From contig NC_081408.1 in the NCBI RefSeq assembly GCF_030272615.1, positions 770,437,336 through 770,501,335 of the forward strand: a stretch of 64,000 nt of DNA, written 5' to 3'. This document shows, piece by piece, positions 42,989-54,639 of this stretch. Within the stretch, counting starts at the first letter, position 1. Each line of letters starts with the position of its first letter. The notes below the pieces were generated by a model that had not been told where the DNA came from, ran no database searches, and was given only the letters and a program-made list of their open reading frames with translations. Made by a program: the position numbers and the translations under genes. This DNA is from Cryptomeria japonica. Its lineage: Eukaryota > Streptophyta > Pinopsida > Cupressales > Cupressaceae.

Positions 42989-43165
42989 TTCCCCATAGGG
43001 CAGGTCGGGCTATTTTTCCTGACCTGTCGTTTGATGTGTTTGGTCTGCATGTCAGGTTATTTTTCCCGACATGCAGGATGACCTTCTCCCAATTGCAGGT
43101 TGAGAAAAATTCCTCGACCTATAGCTACTAATCCCAAGTGAAGGTAGGGTTTTAAAACTTGACCT
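42989..43165 (+). repeat. Hairpin array in the TAT-C leader, right part
   Basis: Units: 43001-43026 (CAGGTCGGG with CCTGACCTG), 43047-43074 (GCATGTCAGG with CCCGACATGC), 43095-43120 (GCAGGTTGAG with CTCGACCT) and about 43141-43168. Pitch is about 47 bp. With COP-D and one target copy removed, the distance from the 35030 unit to the 43001 unit is also about 50 bp, so the array was continuous. Confidence 0.8.
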
Positions 43166-43335
43166 ATTGATTTTTCAATTTTTGTTCCTAAGGCATTTTT
43201 GCCTTCGGGTTTTGATTCCGATCAATGAAGGCATGATTCTGATGAGGCTAACTCCATGAACACTGATATTGGTGTTGAAATGTAGTTCTCTGGCAAATGT
43301 CTGAACCCCCTCGAGAAAATCCATGTGAAAGAAAA

Positions 43336-45548
43336 TGAAGTACAAGTATGACAAGTACTTGAATATGTTTCCTGAAAGTTCAATCAAATCAAATATGGAG
43401 AAAATTCGGGACACAAAGATTGGGCATGTGGATATGGAGGAATTTCTCAAGAGGGTTTAGGAGACTCTTTCAAGATTAACTCGACTCATAGCCAACAAGC
43501 TACATAAGTATGCATCTTTTCTAGTAGTTGCTCATGATCCTGATTTTTTATTAGTCGTAGTAGAGCAATTTGATCCTACCATTAGACATGTTAAAGATGC
43601 AGATGGAAATGTGGTTATCCATCTTGACATCAAATATTTTAACAGTGTCTTCAAGGGTTCTTATACAGAGGAAGTAGTGGATATTAATCAGGTAAGGGCA
43701 TAAAAATGGTATGAAGAAAATGAGAATAAATGTAAGAAAACTATCAATAATGTTTTCTTTGTCAAGTTCCTAAACATCTATAACTTCTTGGTGGCCGAAA
43801 TCTTTTCACATAAGTGATTTCACCGAAGAATATAATGATATGGTCACCTTGTTGTCTCGGGTAAAAGGGCTTTCATATTCTCACTACTTTCAACCATGGA
43901 TGTGCTGGTACATGAACATCATTAGGAAAGGGAATGATAAGATTGACTGGGGTGAGCAAATCAGTGATGCAATTTGCGATCAGTTGAAAAAAGTTAGAAC
44001 CACATTGAAATTATACATGACTTCTTGTCTTGTGTATGCAACTGCCTTTATGAGGCAATTTCCAGGTCTGTCTACAAAAGGTGATAGAAGACAAACTTGA
44101 GTGTGCAATTATTATTCTCAATTGACTATCATCAATTGGAGAAGTCATTTTCGTAGAGTTAATGATGCATTCTTTGCAGTATGGAAATGTTTGTTTGACA
44201 AGGATTTGCAGAAAAAGAGGCTTTCTGATGCTTTTTATAACAAAGTTTATGAGTACGGGTGTGTTTTCTTACAATTTCCAACATTTACATACGTCTAGGT
44301 GGGTTTCTTTATTGGTGAACTGTTTATGCTACCAATATATCCATTAGACAAAATTATTGTCATGGAGTTATTCAACCAATTAGTATATGTACATGAGAGA
44401 CAATCTTCTTCACACAAGATTGGTCTCAAATCCTCTCAATCAATTGGCATATATTCAATGAGGACTACTCTCATTCTCACTACTTTCAACCATGGATGTG
44501 CTAGTACATGAACATCATTAGGAAAGGGAATGATAAGATTGACTAGGGTGAGCAAATCAATGATGCAATTTGCGATCAGTTGAAAGAAGTCAGAACCACA
44601 TTGAAATTATACATGACTTCTTGTCTTATGTATGCAGCTGCTTCTATAAGGCAATTTCCAGGTTTGTCTACAAAAGGTGATAGAAGACAAACTCGAGTGT
44701 GCGATTACTATTCTCAATTGACTATCATCAATTGGAGAAGTCATTTTCGTAGAGTTAATGATGCATTCTTCATAGTATGGAAATGTTTGTTTGACAAGGA
44801 TTTGTAGAAAAAGAGGCTTTCTGATGCTTTTTATAACAAAGTTTGTGAGTACGGGTGTGTTTTCTTATAGTTTCCAACATTTACATACATCTAGGTGGGT
44901 TGCATTACTGGTGAACCGTTTATGCTACCAATATATCCATTAGACAAAATTATTGTCATGGAGTTATTCAACCAATTATTATATGTACATGAGAGACAAT
45001 CTTCTTCACACAAGATTGGTCTCAAATCCTCTCAATCAATTAGCAGATATTCAATGATGACTACTCAAAAGGCCAAAAACATGGAGGAGGAAATGCAGTG
45101 GGTAACAATGAGAAGATTCAAAGCCCATAACAACTTTGATTTCCATGGAATGAAAAATAAAATCCACCGAAACTATGAGGATGTACACATGCTTGAGGAT
45201 GTTTGGGCCGATTGCAGAGATGATGAAGATATAAGGAAACTTGATTTCAGTCGCCTAACACTTGAGCAAATTGAGAATTTGGATTTGGCCAAAATTACAG
45301 ACACTTGGGAGGATACCACTGATGATATTTTGGATCCTATTTATTTTAATAATAATATTCCTAATACTCCTCTCCCTCCCATTCGGTGGTCAAAGAAAGA
45401 AAGTAAATATATTTCTGCAAGATTTGCACCTATTATGGCAAACACAAATGCATGGATACTAAATAAAGGTATAAGGATGAAGCAACTTCCCACAAGCTCT
45501 GGCGTTGATCAGGATGATAAAGGTCCTGTGGGAAAACATAAAAAATGA
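43336..45548 (+). pseudogene. Unrecognised long ORF of TAT-C, N-terminal part
   Basis: One interrupted reading: KYDKYLNMFPESSIKSNMEK, DTKIGHVDMEEFLKRV, VVEQFDPTIRHVKDADGNVV, then DMVTLLSRVKGLSYSHYFQP and ending in the 217-codon stretch 44895-45548 (VWADCRDDEDIRKLDFSRLT, SARFAPIMANTNAW). I do not recognise the family. It is not Gag, RT, integrase or PMD by eye. Its place directly after a leader array is where Ogre-type Tat elements carry an extra ORF1, so it may be such an ORF, but that is inference. A 596-bp tandem duplication disrupts it. Confidence 0.45.
43881..45072 (+). repeat. 596-bp tandem duplication inside the TAT-C ORF
   Basis: TCACTACTTTCAACCATGGA occurs at 43881 and, with one downstream change, at 44477. 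Similarity continues through KKVRTTLKLYMTSC and RSHFRRVNDAFF to about 45070. The period is 596 bp, not a multiple of 3, so it shifts frame. Copies differ by scattered substitutions and are not very recent. Confidence 0.85.
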
Positions 45549-47416
45549 GAACTAAAAGAAGACAACATCCACAGGAGCTGCCACCAATTTCATCTCCTAG
45601 GTAAAAGGGAAAGAAGGCCACCTACAAATTCACAGTCAAAGGGTTGAAGAAAGGAGAGCCCTCATCTCAAGTTGCACCAAAGGACATTTCTGAGGAACCA
45701 ATGTTACAAGAATCAGAAAAGGGACAAGAAGAGGGTGAGATACAATAGGAAGAAGAAGTACAAGATGCATAAGAATCTCTTCCACCAACAGTTACTACCA
45801 TTTGTACCATAACACAGGTTCCTGCTCCAACATAGGTAACCATTCATTCCATTGAGTCTGATTCTGATGAAGAGGATGAGGAACGAGATAATGAGGGCTT
45901 AGATATTGAAGAAGATGATGAAGAATTTGTAACTTTGTCTAGCTTTCCAAGTTTCGATGATGTACCCGTGTCTATGATTGAATCTTCAATCTTAGACTTT
46001 TCAGAAGCAATGGCTCAAATCTCTCAAGAGAAATAGATGATGATGCTTCCTCCAGGCATTGTTACTATAGAGGCTCCACCACTTGTTTCTACCATTATCA
46101 CTACAATGACTCCTCTATTGGTTTCTACCATAATAATGACAACATCTTCTTCTCAAGTTCCTGATGTTACTGATACAACTTTACTTGTGCCAGTGTCCCA
46201 GGCTGTTGTGACTTCAAGTCAGGATACAATACAACTATCTGCATCTTCACAAACTGATACCACAATTCCAATGATAAAATCAACTCTTCCTCTATGGTTG
46301 GACATTGTGGTGCCCAAAAGAAAGAAGCAGGTAATTTCACCAGATAATTTTGATTTTGGTCAACTGGGTCCTGTCAAGCAAAAAGTCACCAAGAAGCCCG
46401 AGACTGTGTCCAACATCTTGGTTGACCCAGTAAGTAAAAGGAAATATGTTGAGGTCATGGTGCCATCCTCAAATAAAGACAAGGACAATATTCAACCTGC
46501 AGATTATACTATGGAGATTGTAGAACTTGGTGTGAAAACACATGAGAGTGTCAAGGTAGACTCTCAAACTGCTTTCAATTTTCTCATGCATAGGTTTGAT
46601 CAAGAAAGGGAGAAGTGTGAACTACTGACAAGTGTGCTATATAAAATAATGCAGTCATCACAAGAGATTTAGCCAATAGTCTCTTCATTCGACACAGAAG
46701 CATTGAAAAAGGTGGAGAGACTAGGTACAAGAGGCAGGGTAGTGGAAGAATGGATCAATCACTTGAAGTCAGAGGGGAGACACCTCATTGATTCTGCAGT
46801 CAAGCTTTTGACAGATTTTTAAAATGCTCAAGTACAAGTTTAGGATGTACAATCTCTATTATCCCAAGAAATAATAGAACTTGAGAAAGATTTAGGGCTT
46901 TGGGATAAAATAAGAGAGTATAGAGTAGACATTGTTGTTGATAACAATGTAGTATTGATTCGTGGTGAGTACATCCAAACCTGATCAATATTCATACACA
47001 AGGATGCACTAATGAAAGTGCTAGTAAAGGATATGAATCAGGACAAGGAAGCATGTACTGATGCAATCACAAATATTTCATTAGGAATATCAAAACTGCC
47101 TTGCCAGTTATTTGATATAGAACAAAAGGTTATACCCAATGAGACCATCAAAAAGGAATTCCTCACCATGATCGACCAATTGATAGATGATCAATTTTCT
47201 CTAGATTCATTTGATAAGTTGATTGAAGTCCGAATAAACTTAGATGATCTTGCATCAGTTTTGAAGAAAGGGAAAATGATTTATGTAGAAGTCGGAGATT
47301 CCATATCTTGTATTCATGCCATTTCCAATGTGACTTCTGGGCCAGACAAATCTGAAATGCAAGCAACGTTGGCAAGGTTTGAGGAACTCCAGAAAATCAA
47401 TGAGGGCGGAAAGTAA
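45549..47416 (+). pseudogene. Unrecognised long ORF of TAT-C, C-terminal part
   Basis: The reading continues in broken frames: GKKATYKFTVKGLKKGEPSS, an acidic stretch (ESDSDEEDEERDNEGLDIEE), a Ser/Thr/Pro-rich stretch (46037-46260), PLWLDIVVPKRKKQVISPDN (46290), a helical charged region, and the end FEELQKINEGGK with a stop at 47414-47416. Most interruptions are single TAG or TGA codons. No catalytic motif is seen. The composition suggests a long, partly disordered structural or accessory protein. No function is assigned. Confidence 0.4.
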
Positions 47417-47420
47417 AGAA

Positions 47421-48437
47421 TAAATTTTCATTGACACTAGCTTTTCATGTAGTTGCATTCTTAGTTACTGCAAATTTTCTTGCAGTTGCATTTTTATTTT
47501 ATACAGTAGTTGTATTCAAGTGGGACTGTGGAGTTGAATTAGTCAACCGTGCCCACCTTTTCCTATATAAAGAGGACCTCATTTGTAAATATTTATCTTT
47601 TTATATGCTAAGCAAGACTTTGCAAAAAAATTGCCTCAACAAAGACTTTGAGTTTTTTGATGTAAAGTTTGATTCAAGGAAATAAAGATAGCAATCCACT
47701 AGTTTCCAATCTTTGTGTTGGACTAAAGATTATGTTTATGAGTGAATTGTTCTTATGTTTAGTTCTCATAATCATTTCTTAAATAATTGAATCTTATTGG
47801 TGATATTGTTCATGTGAGTAAGAGAAATTTTTAATTGTGATAAGTAGACTTTGTGCTATTTGCATATTTGGGAAATCTTCTGATAGTCAAGTGATCACAT
47901 AGTAAGATATGTATTGTTGTTAGTTGAGCTTAGTTTTTAAGAAAATTAATCACATCATGGAGACTTTGAGCTACAAGTTGTAAGTGTGGTGATTATAGTA
48001 AGTTGCACTCACATAAGACTTCGATCTTACATGATTGTTGGAATTTTAAAAAATCATTGTAAAGAAGTTCTATTGGTTATTAGTTTTGTAAGTTGTAAGA
48101 AATATCATCAAGTGAAGGGAGACACATTAATTTTGAAGAAAGATAATTACATACCCTAAGCTTACCCTCGAATTTACTTTCAAAGTTTTTGAAATACCCA
48201 AATTCTATTAGGGAACCTCCCCTTGATGAGAGGAGAGACTTTGTCTCAACATAGCTGTGTGTGAAATACATATTTTGTCATTGGTATGCTGGTGACAAAA
48301 TATTCACCCAACAGTTATCATTTTATTTTTGTTTTGATTTTATCATTCTAATCTTGAGGTGTATGATGTCTTGTGTTTCCTTGGTTAATTATCTTTCTTT
48401 TTAATCCTTTGTATTTGCACACATTTTTCATCCCACA
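47421..48437 (+). repeat. Probable 5' LTR of TAT-E
   Basis: Placed here because a primer site follows at 48443 and a strong TATA box, TCCTATATAAAGAGG (47561-47575), lies inside. The end is CATCCCACA. The start is not visible and no partner copy is in the window. It lacks the AT-rich palindromes seen in the TAT-1, TAT-B and TAT-C LTRs. Confidence 0.45.
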
Positions 48438-48442
48438 TTTTC

Positions 48443-48460
48443 TGGCACGCCCGGTGGGAC
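48443..48460 (+). other. Primer binding site of TAT-E
   Basis: TGGCACGCCCGGTGGGAC differs from the TAT-1 site by one base. Confidence 0.75.
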
Positions 48461-48865
48461 CCACTTCACGGGTCATGTCTCACATTTTTTGTTATTGTTT
48501 GAGTGTGTTTGTCAAAGATTTTAAACACTTGCGAGAAAAATGTGAGAATATAGGTCAATTTTGCCCTCACCAGAAGTTAATTGCATCAACAACTCAATTT
48601 TGAGAAACAACGGTTCACTTTGTGAAATAGTGAGATTGCCAACAGAACTAGTGAATGAATTCTCACCATCGTACGAAGGGTAACAATTTCATTTTTTGCT
48701 CTTAGGATTTTTTTTGTGTTTTCTGTGCATTTAACAGTGAAATAGCTAGTTCGTGGTCAACTCCTACGAGTTTGCACTGGTAAAATTAATTTTGTTTTTT
48801 TATGCTGCTCAAAACTATATTTAAAATAAGCTCAAACGGGTTTGTGGGTAGATCTAGCAGATTTG

Positions 48866-49075
48866 AAAGAACCTTGGGAATGCATTAAGAAGCCCCGAGA
48901 ATGCTTTAAGAAACCTTGGGATTGCACTAAGAAACCCTGGGAATGCATTAAGAAGCCCCAAGAATACACTAAGAAACCCTGTGAATGCATTAAGAAACCT
49001 TGGGAATGCACTAAGAAACCTCTGGATTGCACTAAGAAACCGCGATAATGCATTAAGAAGCAACGAGAATGCTCT
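48866..49075 (+). repeat. TAT-E leader array 1: ten 21-bp units
   Basis: Units of the form AAGAAACCTTGGGAATGCACT start at about 48866, 48887, 48908, 48929, 48950, 48971, 48992, 49013, 49034 and 49055, with a constant 21-bp pitch. Because 21 is a multiple of 3 the array stays open and reads as KKPWECT heptapeptides on the plus strand, but there is no sign of a protein-coding gene. Confidence 0.9.
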
Positions 49076-49319
49076 GTGTTTCATTTACTGTCATTATCCT
49101 GAATGTTAATTACATCATTTTATTTCTAAACTACTAATCTACTACTGTTTTTTGGTGTCTTGCTAACATTTGTGCATATTTTGTTGGTAGAAGACCCCAG
49201 TTTTTCTAAAATATTAACATTTTTATTGCAGGACCGCCAAAGAGGGGTTTCGCTGAAACAATTTTATTTTCTATTGTTTTTCAATTTTCCATTTGTGTTT
49301 TTGTAAATTAGGAACACTT

Positions 49320-50010
49320 CAATTTGATTAAAGGAAATGAACTCCATGTCTTCCATGATTGGCATGCTTGTACGCATGTAGAGTGGACCTACTACTAACA
49401 CACGCTATCCTCTCCCTTGGCTCTCATGGTCTTAGGTGCAAGAGAAAAGTGTTAGTGACACTCATCTTTTTCATTTTATTAGAGAATCATCACTTGGGGG
49501 ACTCATCACCTCAAGGGAGTGTTTCAAAATAGAGGCACGTTGGGGATATCATCTCTCCCAACACGACATGGAGTAGTGTTTTTCAAGATGCTATACAAAT
49601 ACCTGGTCAATACTCAAAATGTTGAGTGAATACATCGTATGTGGAGGCCTTCTCTTCACCGATCAGCTCAATTAGAGCCTTGAGTGGCTTGCTTTGCAAA
49701 TTAATTATTAGACTAGACCCATCAAAAAACTACTATGTACCATTGTTATAGTGACCCCAATCCTTCTACTTGTTGACTCAAGTGTTGTGATACACGCATA
49801 CTGAAGATACCCCTCATGTACCCTCCAATTTGAGATACAAAATTTCTTGAGATCTTAGGATGTTTAGAAATTCAAAGCCTATCATGCCTAAGAAGTGTGT
49901 ATCATGAAGTGGAGCCAGTGTTGCCAAGCTTCTATCTATTTGGTTGGATGTGGTATTCTAGGCTATGGGATTCAACAAGTATTGTCCTTTGACTATCCTA
50001 GGAAGTGCAT
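49320..50010 (+). other. TAT-E leader block similar to the TAT-1 leader
   Basis: Non-coding. The segment 49908-49990 aligns with TAT-1 6590-6690. It lies between array 1 and array 2, as in TAT-1. No ORF is supported. Confidence 0.5.
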
Positions 50011-50316
50011 TACTTTTTATTGCATTCTATCATTCGTATGTGCTTGTTCTGTTTGTGTTGCAATGATCTTTTATCGAAATTAGTATTAATCATCAAACAT
50101 ATCACATTTCACATAGTATTAGTTGTTGTTGATGTCCTGTAGCGGGTTCACTTCTTGGTATAGCAGGAATGCCTCTGTTTTGAGCTAGATCGACATTCTT
50201 AGCTTCATCACTGTAATTCAAACTCTCACGGATTTTCTTTGAAGACCCACGAGTTCACTCTTTACTCTAGAAGATTCACCATTAGTCTCATATGTCATTT
50301 CAGTCTTTGATACTAT

Positions 50317-50550
50317 AGCGGGTTTGAACCTAGGTATAGTGGGTTTGCACCTTGATCAAGCGGGTTCGCTGTCATTCTCACTTGTCATTTCAGACTTTGA
50401 TACTATAGCAGGTTTTCACCTAGGTTTAGTGGGTTTGATCCTTACTATGGTGGCTTCGCCTCTTCCTTCAGTGGGTTTGATCCTTATTGTCTGATTATGC
50501 TACCAAAATTTGTCTAGTGAGTTTGCTTCATAGTTTGGCAAGCTTGCCTT
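50317..50550 (+). repeat. TAT-E leader array 2: AGCGGGTTTG motifs at 21-bp pitch
   Basis: AG(C/T)GGGTTTG-like motifs start at 50317, 50338, 50359, 50407, 50428, 50449, 50470, 50516 and 50537. Spacings are 21 bp with two gaps of 46-48 bp. Part of the array lies within a 90-bp duplication (50317 and 50407). A single copy lies at 50151. Confidence 0.8.
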
Positions 50551-51110
50551 ATTTTCAAGGTCTCAATTTGCATTGTCACTTTTATCATGCCAATTTTTGA
50601 TTCATCACCTTGGTTGTCATCATCTCAAATCTCATGTTGTCATTGTCATCTAATAGGGTCTTGACTTGCATGGTCACTTTTATCATCTCAGTTGCTAGGC
50701 ATAACCTTGGTTGTAATCATTTCAAATTTGGCGTCATTATTATCGTCTATCCAATGCATGTTTTATCTCATTGCGTTTGATCTTCCTAGTCACTAATCAG
50801 ATCTTTGTCATCCTTTCAATCTTGCCTCATCACTATCATCCATCATCACCTCTCATTCCCTAATTCATGTCATCATTGCCTTCTTCCTAAGTCAGAGATT
50901 AAACGTCAAACATCCAAAATCAAACATCAACCTTCATCATCTTTTGAGTTCCTCAAAGTTAGTCGCCATCCTAGTTTGAGCTTGTCATTCATCGTATTCT
51001 GAGCTTTGTCACAATTTTATTATGATGAATTTTGTCATCCTTCATTTTCTTCCACTGAATCCCATTCTAATGATGATGAGCGTATGCTTCATCAAAATGA
51101 ATATGAAATT
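50551..51110 (+). other. TAT-E leader 3' end, no gene
   Basis: It contains an imperfect direct repeat of about 110 bp (TTGCATTGTCACTTTTATCAT at 50568 against TTGCATGGTCACTTTTATCAT at 50665). No ORF is supported. Confidence 0.5.
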
Positions 51111-53033
51111 TAAATCTTGATGTCCTCATCCTTAGAAAGCTTGCACCAAGTGTCAGATACCAAAATCCAATTGTTCATTCTAATAACTCTACCATTCCTC
51201 CATGCACATCCTCTCATAATCCTTATCATAAATTTGAAAAGGGAAATCCATCATGTCTTCTACCCACAACTCCCTCATATATCACCTCCACGTATCCCTC
51301 ATATGCAACATCTGTACCTCCATGTTCTTCCATGGTCCTATCCCAAGCTCCATCTTTTCCTCACAATACTGCAACTTACATTCCTAATCCAAATCCTTCC
51401 TCTCATTATCCCCAAATCCATTACACAATCCATAATCCTAATCCCCCATCCTATCTCACTCCTCCATCCAATCCTAATCCTCCATCTTACCTTAATCCTT
51501 TATATAATCCTAATCCGCCACCATCTGCCACATAGGCTATGACTGGGGACATGAATTACACAACACCATTATCATCTGTGTCCCCACTCATCCAATTAGT
51601 GTTACAAGTTGTCAGTGCCCTCTAGTACCAACCTAAAGTGATATCGCAACCTGTTGTTTCACAACCATGATTCAATTATCTACATGAACCGCCTTCATCC
51701 ATTGTTGTGATGAACATTCATCAATCAACAAGTAGCACCAGTCAGAATCCCCCATCCTATCTCAATCCTCCACCATCTTCTAGTTCATCCCATCTCAACT
51801 TACCTACCACTTTATCCTATCCCAATCCACCATCTTCCACCTCATCCTACTGCAATCAACCACCCTCCATTTTCTCCTCTATTGTTGCAACTTACCTTCA
51901 AACTCCCACACCTATCACTCCTATCCCACCTCCTTACACCATCGAGAGCCTCCCATCCATTGATACTATCCAACCACAATCCCCATCACTTACTCCTATT
52001 ATCATTCAAATTCAATCCAACAAACCACCCATCCTTCCATCCACTTCATCTATACTAGCCAATGAACTTTCCATCCTCCCATTTAGTCCATCCAATCAAG
52101 TCATTGAACCTTCCATCATTCCATCCATCCTATCTTAAGAGTCTACCCACTTACCCCTTGTCACACTATCCACACCAATCCCATCATTCCAAGATCTTGT
52201 TCCAAAGCACATTGAAAAGTTTATTGATCCAAATCAAGATCCTACAATTTGCCTCCTCCATCGCAAGAGCCCTTATCATCCCCTCTTTCAAGTCAATATC
52301 CCCTTGTCCCCCATCCTCCACTTCCTAATACTCCATTACCTCCTATCCAAACCATCCCACCATCATCACTCTATCCCATTGGTTCTCTTACATTCATCCA
52401 TGGAAGTTCACTTACAATAGAAGAAGATCTCATACACACCACCCATTCTCCATCTAATAATGGACTCACATCTCGTTACTCGAAGATCAAGTATCCCACT
52501 TTAAATAAAATGCTTAATAAATAAACTATCAAGGTAAAGGTTTAGGCCTACATGAGCAAGGTACTTTGGAGTCCATCCAAGATCTCATGGTCTCGTAATA
52601 TATCCCAAGGCGCTTCATCCAAAAATGATGGTATGAATAATGCAAAATCCAAGTATGCTTCTAAACACACCATTGCATCTCCCCATCATTCCTCCAAACC
52701 ATTTATTGCCATCCCCCTCCTCCATCATATAAAGCCAAAACAACCATCAATATTCCTCCTTCGTCCTCTAAATCCATTTTGGGTCCCTACATCCCAAAAT
52801 CTACCTTCATATAGCCCCCACATGCTAAATCCATTTTGGGCCCTTATATCCTAAAATCCCATCCGCCATCTTTTCGTACTCGTCCCTTTATTCACAAATC
52901 CAATATCTCCATCACCCATCATAAAAATCCTACTCTTGTCATTCCCCATCAGGATCAACAAAGGCACATATCCCTACATGCCATCCAACATCCTACCACC
53001 ATCACTCCAACCATATACCCTCCATCTCCTACA
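51111..53033 (+). pseudogene. TAT-E C/T-rich proline-rich ORF remnant with G-patch motif, left part
   Basis: Several frames give Pro/Ser/Tyr/Ile/His-rich readings such as NPPSYLNPPPSSSSSHLNLP. At 52524 one frame reads NYQGKGLGLHEQGTLESIQD, a G-patch-like motif equivalent to TAT-1 residues 1087-1115. After it come SILGPYIPKS and SILGPYILKS (about 52770-52860) and HQDQQRHISL (about 52950), shared with TAT-B. CHR interrupts the reading at 53034. Confidence 0.5.
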
Positions 53034-53038
53034 CCTTC
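53034..53038. repeat. Target-site duplication CCTTC of CHR (copy 2 at 60920-60924)
   Basis: CCTTC flanks the element on both sides without mismatch. Confidence 0.88.
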
Positions 53039-54596
53039 TGGTGCGAGTGTATTTTCTAGATTTTAGTGTGCTAGTCTTTAGTTTGTTTTAGGTTTGTGAA
53101 CAATGGACTACTCATAGGTCCAAATATGTGTTGGATATGCATTTGGAGGATGAATGTCAACTAGATCATGTATTTACTCAAATTTGGCTTATGAGCCCTT
53201 GTAAGCCTAAAATGGCATAAACTTGCATTTTGGTGTAAAATGTTTTATAACACCTTATTTGGTATTTAGACATGTCATTTTATTGTTTGTAAGTCATTAT
53301 AGGAGGTTTAGGAGGAGTATCAATGCATGGAATGTAAAAATGCACATTTTGGCAAAAGTTGTCATTGTTGCTCGACAATATTTTGCAACTTTTGAGCAAC
53401 TTTTTTGCATCTTTGAGCATATTGGTGGTTAGGAAACTGATGAAGAGTTGGTTAGGATTTAGATGGCATATAAAATTCCCTAAGAAGGAATGTAAACAGG
53501 TTGGCAAAAGCCTTGAGCACGTTTGAATACATTGTGAAGAGATTTTCTAGATTTTACCTTGCATTTTTCTTAAATCTTGAGCAACAGTCCGTACTTAATG
53601 GATTGATTTCACTACTGTTCTTTCATGATTTCTTTGTATATGTCATTTTAGTTCTCATAAGGTATTTGTAATAGTTTATAGTGCAGGTTTGAAGTGTGTA
53701 TTTGATTTTACATTGCTCTCGGCCTGAGCAAGGGTTAAGAACCCAATTATGGTTCCAACTTGAAATCCCTTGAGTTTTGCTCAATAACCCTTGGGAATCA
53801 AGCCATGGAACCTTTTTATAGTGTAAATAAGTTTTTTTTTGGCCTGGAATTCATGGGAAGGCTATATGACATCATTTCCTAGGCGAGCTCAATCATAGCC
53901 CGGTTATGAAAATGATTGAAAAGTTGCATATGCTTGCATGGATGATCAATTATGCAGATACCAAGTGTTTGGCATGAGTGAGAAAGTTGTGGAAGAGCCT
54001 ATGTGGAAGGTTCAAGGTGTGACAGACTAGAGAAGACAATGAACCCTTTGAAGAAGACCACAAAGTACCAAAACCCTTTATAAATGCCATTTTTAGGTTT
54101 CGTACCTGTACGGATAGACCTGACTTTCTCACTTGATGGATCTAAAATTTCATCCAAAAGGATATTCGGATCATAAAAGATTTTTCCTGGGTCTTTGAGT
54201 GATTTTTGAGAAATTCCCCAAAAACTAGTTAGGTAGGGCTAATTAGTGCTCTAGGGCTACTAGGCCTATAAAATAGGAGAAAGAGGGAGCGATGAAGAAA
54301 TGAAGGAAAGCCAATTATAAAACTAGTTGATTGGCATGGAAATACCTTAATAACACCTACTACAACCCCTACAAGTATATGTTATAAGATTTCATAGCTT
54401 TGAGTTTGGATTTAGCCTTGTGAATCTCAACCATGCTTGAGCAACTATTGAGCATTATTTGATAGGGAGAACTCCTAGATAGTTTGAGTGTTTTGGTTTG
54501 TTGCAAAACCAGTGCAGAGTGCAAGGAGCCCACTAACATATCACTCAACTTCCTATTGAGCAAGGTGAGACTCTCTTTGAGAACCCCTCCCCATCA
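53039..54596 (+). repeat. 5' LTR of CHR
   Basis: 1558 bp, TGGTGCGAGTG...CCCCTCCCCATCA. It lacks 16 bases present after TGGTGC in the 3' LTR. Visible divergence from the 3' LTR is several percent. Confidence 0.92.
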
Positions 54597-54599
54597 AAG

Positions 54600-54611
54600 T
54601 GGTATTAGAGC
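54600..54611 (+). other. Primer binding site of CHR
   Basis: TGGTATTAGAGC, three bases after the LTR. One change (C to T) from the initiator-Met site TGGTATCAGAGC. Confidence 0.8.
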
Positions 54612-54639
54612 AACTAAGATTTGGGAAGAAGCCAGTTCA

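Larger units (their letters stand above)
32813..47420 (+). mobile_element. TAT-C: Tat-like element with hairpin-array leader and unknown long ORF
   Basis: Starts TGTAGACACTTAAATTTGG, close to the TAT-1 LTR start, preceded by ACTAT. It has an LTR-like segment of about 1 kb, a leader with hairpin units, the COP-D insertion, more hairpins, then a 4-kb broken ORF region. No gag-pol, no clear primer site and no second LTR copy are visible, so grouping these parts as one element is partly inference. The hairpin pitch is continuous across COP-D, which does support the leader being one unit. Confidence 0.5.

Noticed and set aside
48842-49048. Open frame of KKPWECT heptapeptide repeats
   Set aside because: The 21-bp unit keeps any frame open. 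Both strands are open, there is no start context, and it lies in a retroelement leader.
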